Shown here: one piece after another, positions 63,253 to 64,000 of the stretch | Layout of the letters: every line of letters starts with the position of its first letter | Position numbering within the stretch: position 1 is the stretch's first letter | From: Rossellomorea marisflavi | Lineage (GTDB): Bacteria > Bacillota > Bacilli > Bacillales > Bacillaceae_B | Length of the DNA: 64,000 nt | Direction of reading: 5' to 3' | NCBI RefSeq assembly: GCF_022170785.1 | Contig: NZ_CP081870.1 | Span: 3,274,001-3,338,000 of the forward strand | Translations under genes and position numbers: made by a program | The notes under the pieces: model-generated | What the model saw: the letters and a program-made list of their open reading frames with translations, nothing else | Databases searched by the model: none | Told to the model about the DNA's origin: nothing

Positions 63253-64000
63253 ATGCAACCGATACCTGAAAACCGCAAAGTATCAACTGGCCTTGCCTTT
63301 TTCCTCGTACACTCTACCCAGGTAGGGACAGGAGTGCTAGGATTTCAACGGATCATATCGCAACATGCTGGTTACGACGGGTGGATGTCGGTTATCCTTG
63401 CAGGTGCATTCACTCAGATTCTCATGTATATGATGTACAAAATGTTGGGAACCGTGGATGGTGATCTTGTATCAATCAACTCTTTTGTTTTTGGTAAATG
63501 GATCGGTCACTTCTTCTCTTTTTTATATTCCTTATACTTCAGTATGCTTGTTATAACCATCATCCGTTCCTACATTGAAGTAGTACAGGTTTGGATGTAC
63601 CCCCGCTTAAGTACATTCATCTTTTCTTTATTTTTTTTACTGCTTACCTACTATATCGTAAATGGTGGGGTAAGAACGATAACCGGCACAGCCTATCTGG
63701 GTACGATTCTTCCTAGTTATCTCGTCCTGACATTTGTATTTACGTTTAAGTACGCTGACTTCAGGAATATTCTTCCTGTTTTTGATCACAGTGTGAAGGA
63801 TATTCTATTGTCAACGAGAGATATGTCCCTTACTTACTTGGGATATGAAGCTATACTCATGCTTTACCCTTTTATTAAGAACCCTGAAAAGTCCTTGAAA
63901 TTTTCACAGTGGGGATTATTTTTCACTACGACGATATACACGGTAATAGCGATTATATCGTTTGGATTTTTTGCACCCGCTCAACTTGATAAAACCATTT
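63253..64000 (+). CDS. Spore germination protein, GerA-family B subunit (GerAB type), cut by window end
   Basis: The first 249 residues of a GerAB/YndE-type membrane protein of the amino acid-polyamine-organocation fold: LAFFLVHSTQVGTGVLGFQRIISQHAGYDGW at the N-terminus and at least seven transmembrane segments before the window ends. B subunits bind the germinant. GGAGGTG is 7 bases before the ATG. It is more T-rich than the A subunit gene. A GerAC-type lipoprotein gene would be expected next. Confidence 0.92.
   Translation, partial: MQPIPENRKVSTGLAFFLVHSTQVGTGVLGFQRIISQHAGYDGWMSVILAGAFTQILMYMMYKMLGTVDGDLVSINSFVFGKWIGHFFSFLYSLYFSMLVITIIRSYIEVVQVWMYPRLSTFIFSLFFLLLTYYIVNGGVRTITGTAYLGTILPSYLVLTFVFTFKYADFRNILPVFDHSVKDILLSTRDMSLTYLGYEAILMLYPFIKNPEKSLKFSQWGLFFTTTIYTVIAIISFGFFAPAQLDKTI

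Overview
This window comes from a low-to-mid GC, endospore-forming Bacillaceae chromosome. The evidence is the spore genes (yuzC, yutH, sda, yusN-type coat genes, a gerA-type germinant receptor), the Bacillus-type ribosome binding sites with frequent GTG and TTG starts, and long collinearity with the B. subtilis yui-yut-yun-yur-yus region as I remember it. It is not B. subtilis itself: several genes are inserted or replaced and the proteins have diverged. A Rossellomorea- or marine-Bacillus-like genome fits, but that assignment is inference. No rRNA, tRNA, CRISPR array, insertion sequence or prophage was seen.

Layout. 1-1.7 kb: tail of an AT-rich unknown gene, then ydaT-like, yuxO/menI-like and yuzC-like genes. 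1.8-8 kb: the yui cluster (yuiF transporter, pepA, yuiD, yuiC, yuiB, the 40-residue yuiA), with an extra leaderless cobalamin-binding-type protein. 8-18 kb: redox and Fe-S genes (type II NADH dehydrogenase-like yumB and yutJ, ferredoxin-NADP reductase yumC, A-type carrier yutM, yuzB, yuzD, NifU-like yutI), a 2-hydroxyacid dehydrogenase, spore coat yutH and yutG. 18-25 kb: a second-type sda gene convergent with a small XRE regulator, yutF, yutE, small conserved genes, yutD, a YhcN/YlaJ sporulation lipoprotein (yutC), a tandem palindromic repeat, lipA and the M23 protein yunA. 25-32.5 kb: an NSS transporter with its MetS-type microprotein, an NhaC-family transporter behind a lysine riboswitch, an HD-GYP protein, yunD and yunF.

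32.6-45 kb: a DoxX gene, the sufCDSUB Fe-S operon with yurZ, the metNIQ methionine ABC transporter behind a SAM-I riboswitch, yusD-yusG, gcvH and yusI. 45-53.5 kb: the beta-oxidation set fadE-fadA-fadN with a FadR box, the YuzL microprotein, a GNAT enzyme, fadM (proline dehydrogenase) and two CotF-like coat genes. 53.9-54.7 kb: about four tandem copies of a structured repeat of roughly 195 bp, followed by an unusual TIR/deoxyribosyltransferase-like protein. 55.7-61.6 kb: a lipoprotein, yusU and a Fur-regulated siderophore uptake locus (FhuF-like reductase, ATPase, two permeases, and a divergent binding lipoprotein). 61.7 kb to the end: a gerA-type operon cut by the window edge.

Themes that tie the genes together are Fe-S and iron handling (suf, yutM, yutI, lipA, Fur locus), lipoyl metabolism (lipA with gcvH), fatty-acid degradation and sporulation. 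The most unexplained sequences are the two families of structured tandem repeats, the protein at 55.0 kb, the sda/XRE pair with its operator-like palindromes, and several microproteins below usual ORF length cut-offs.
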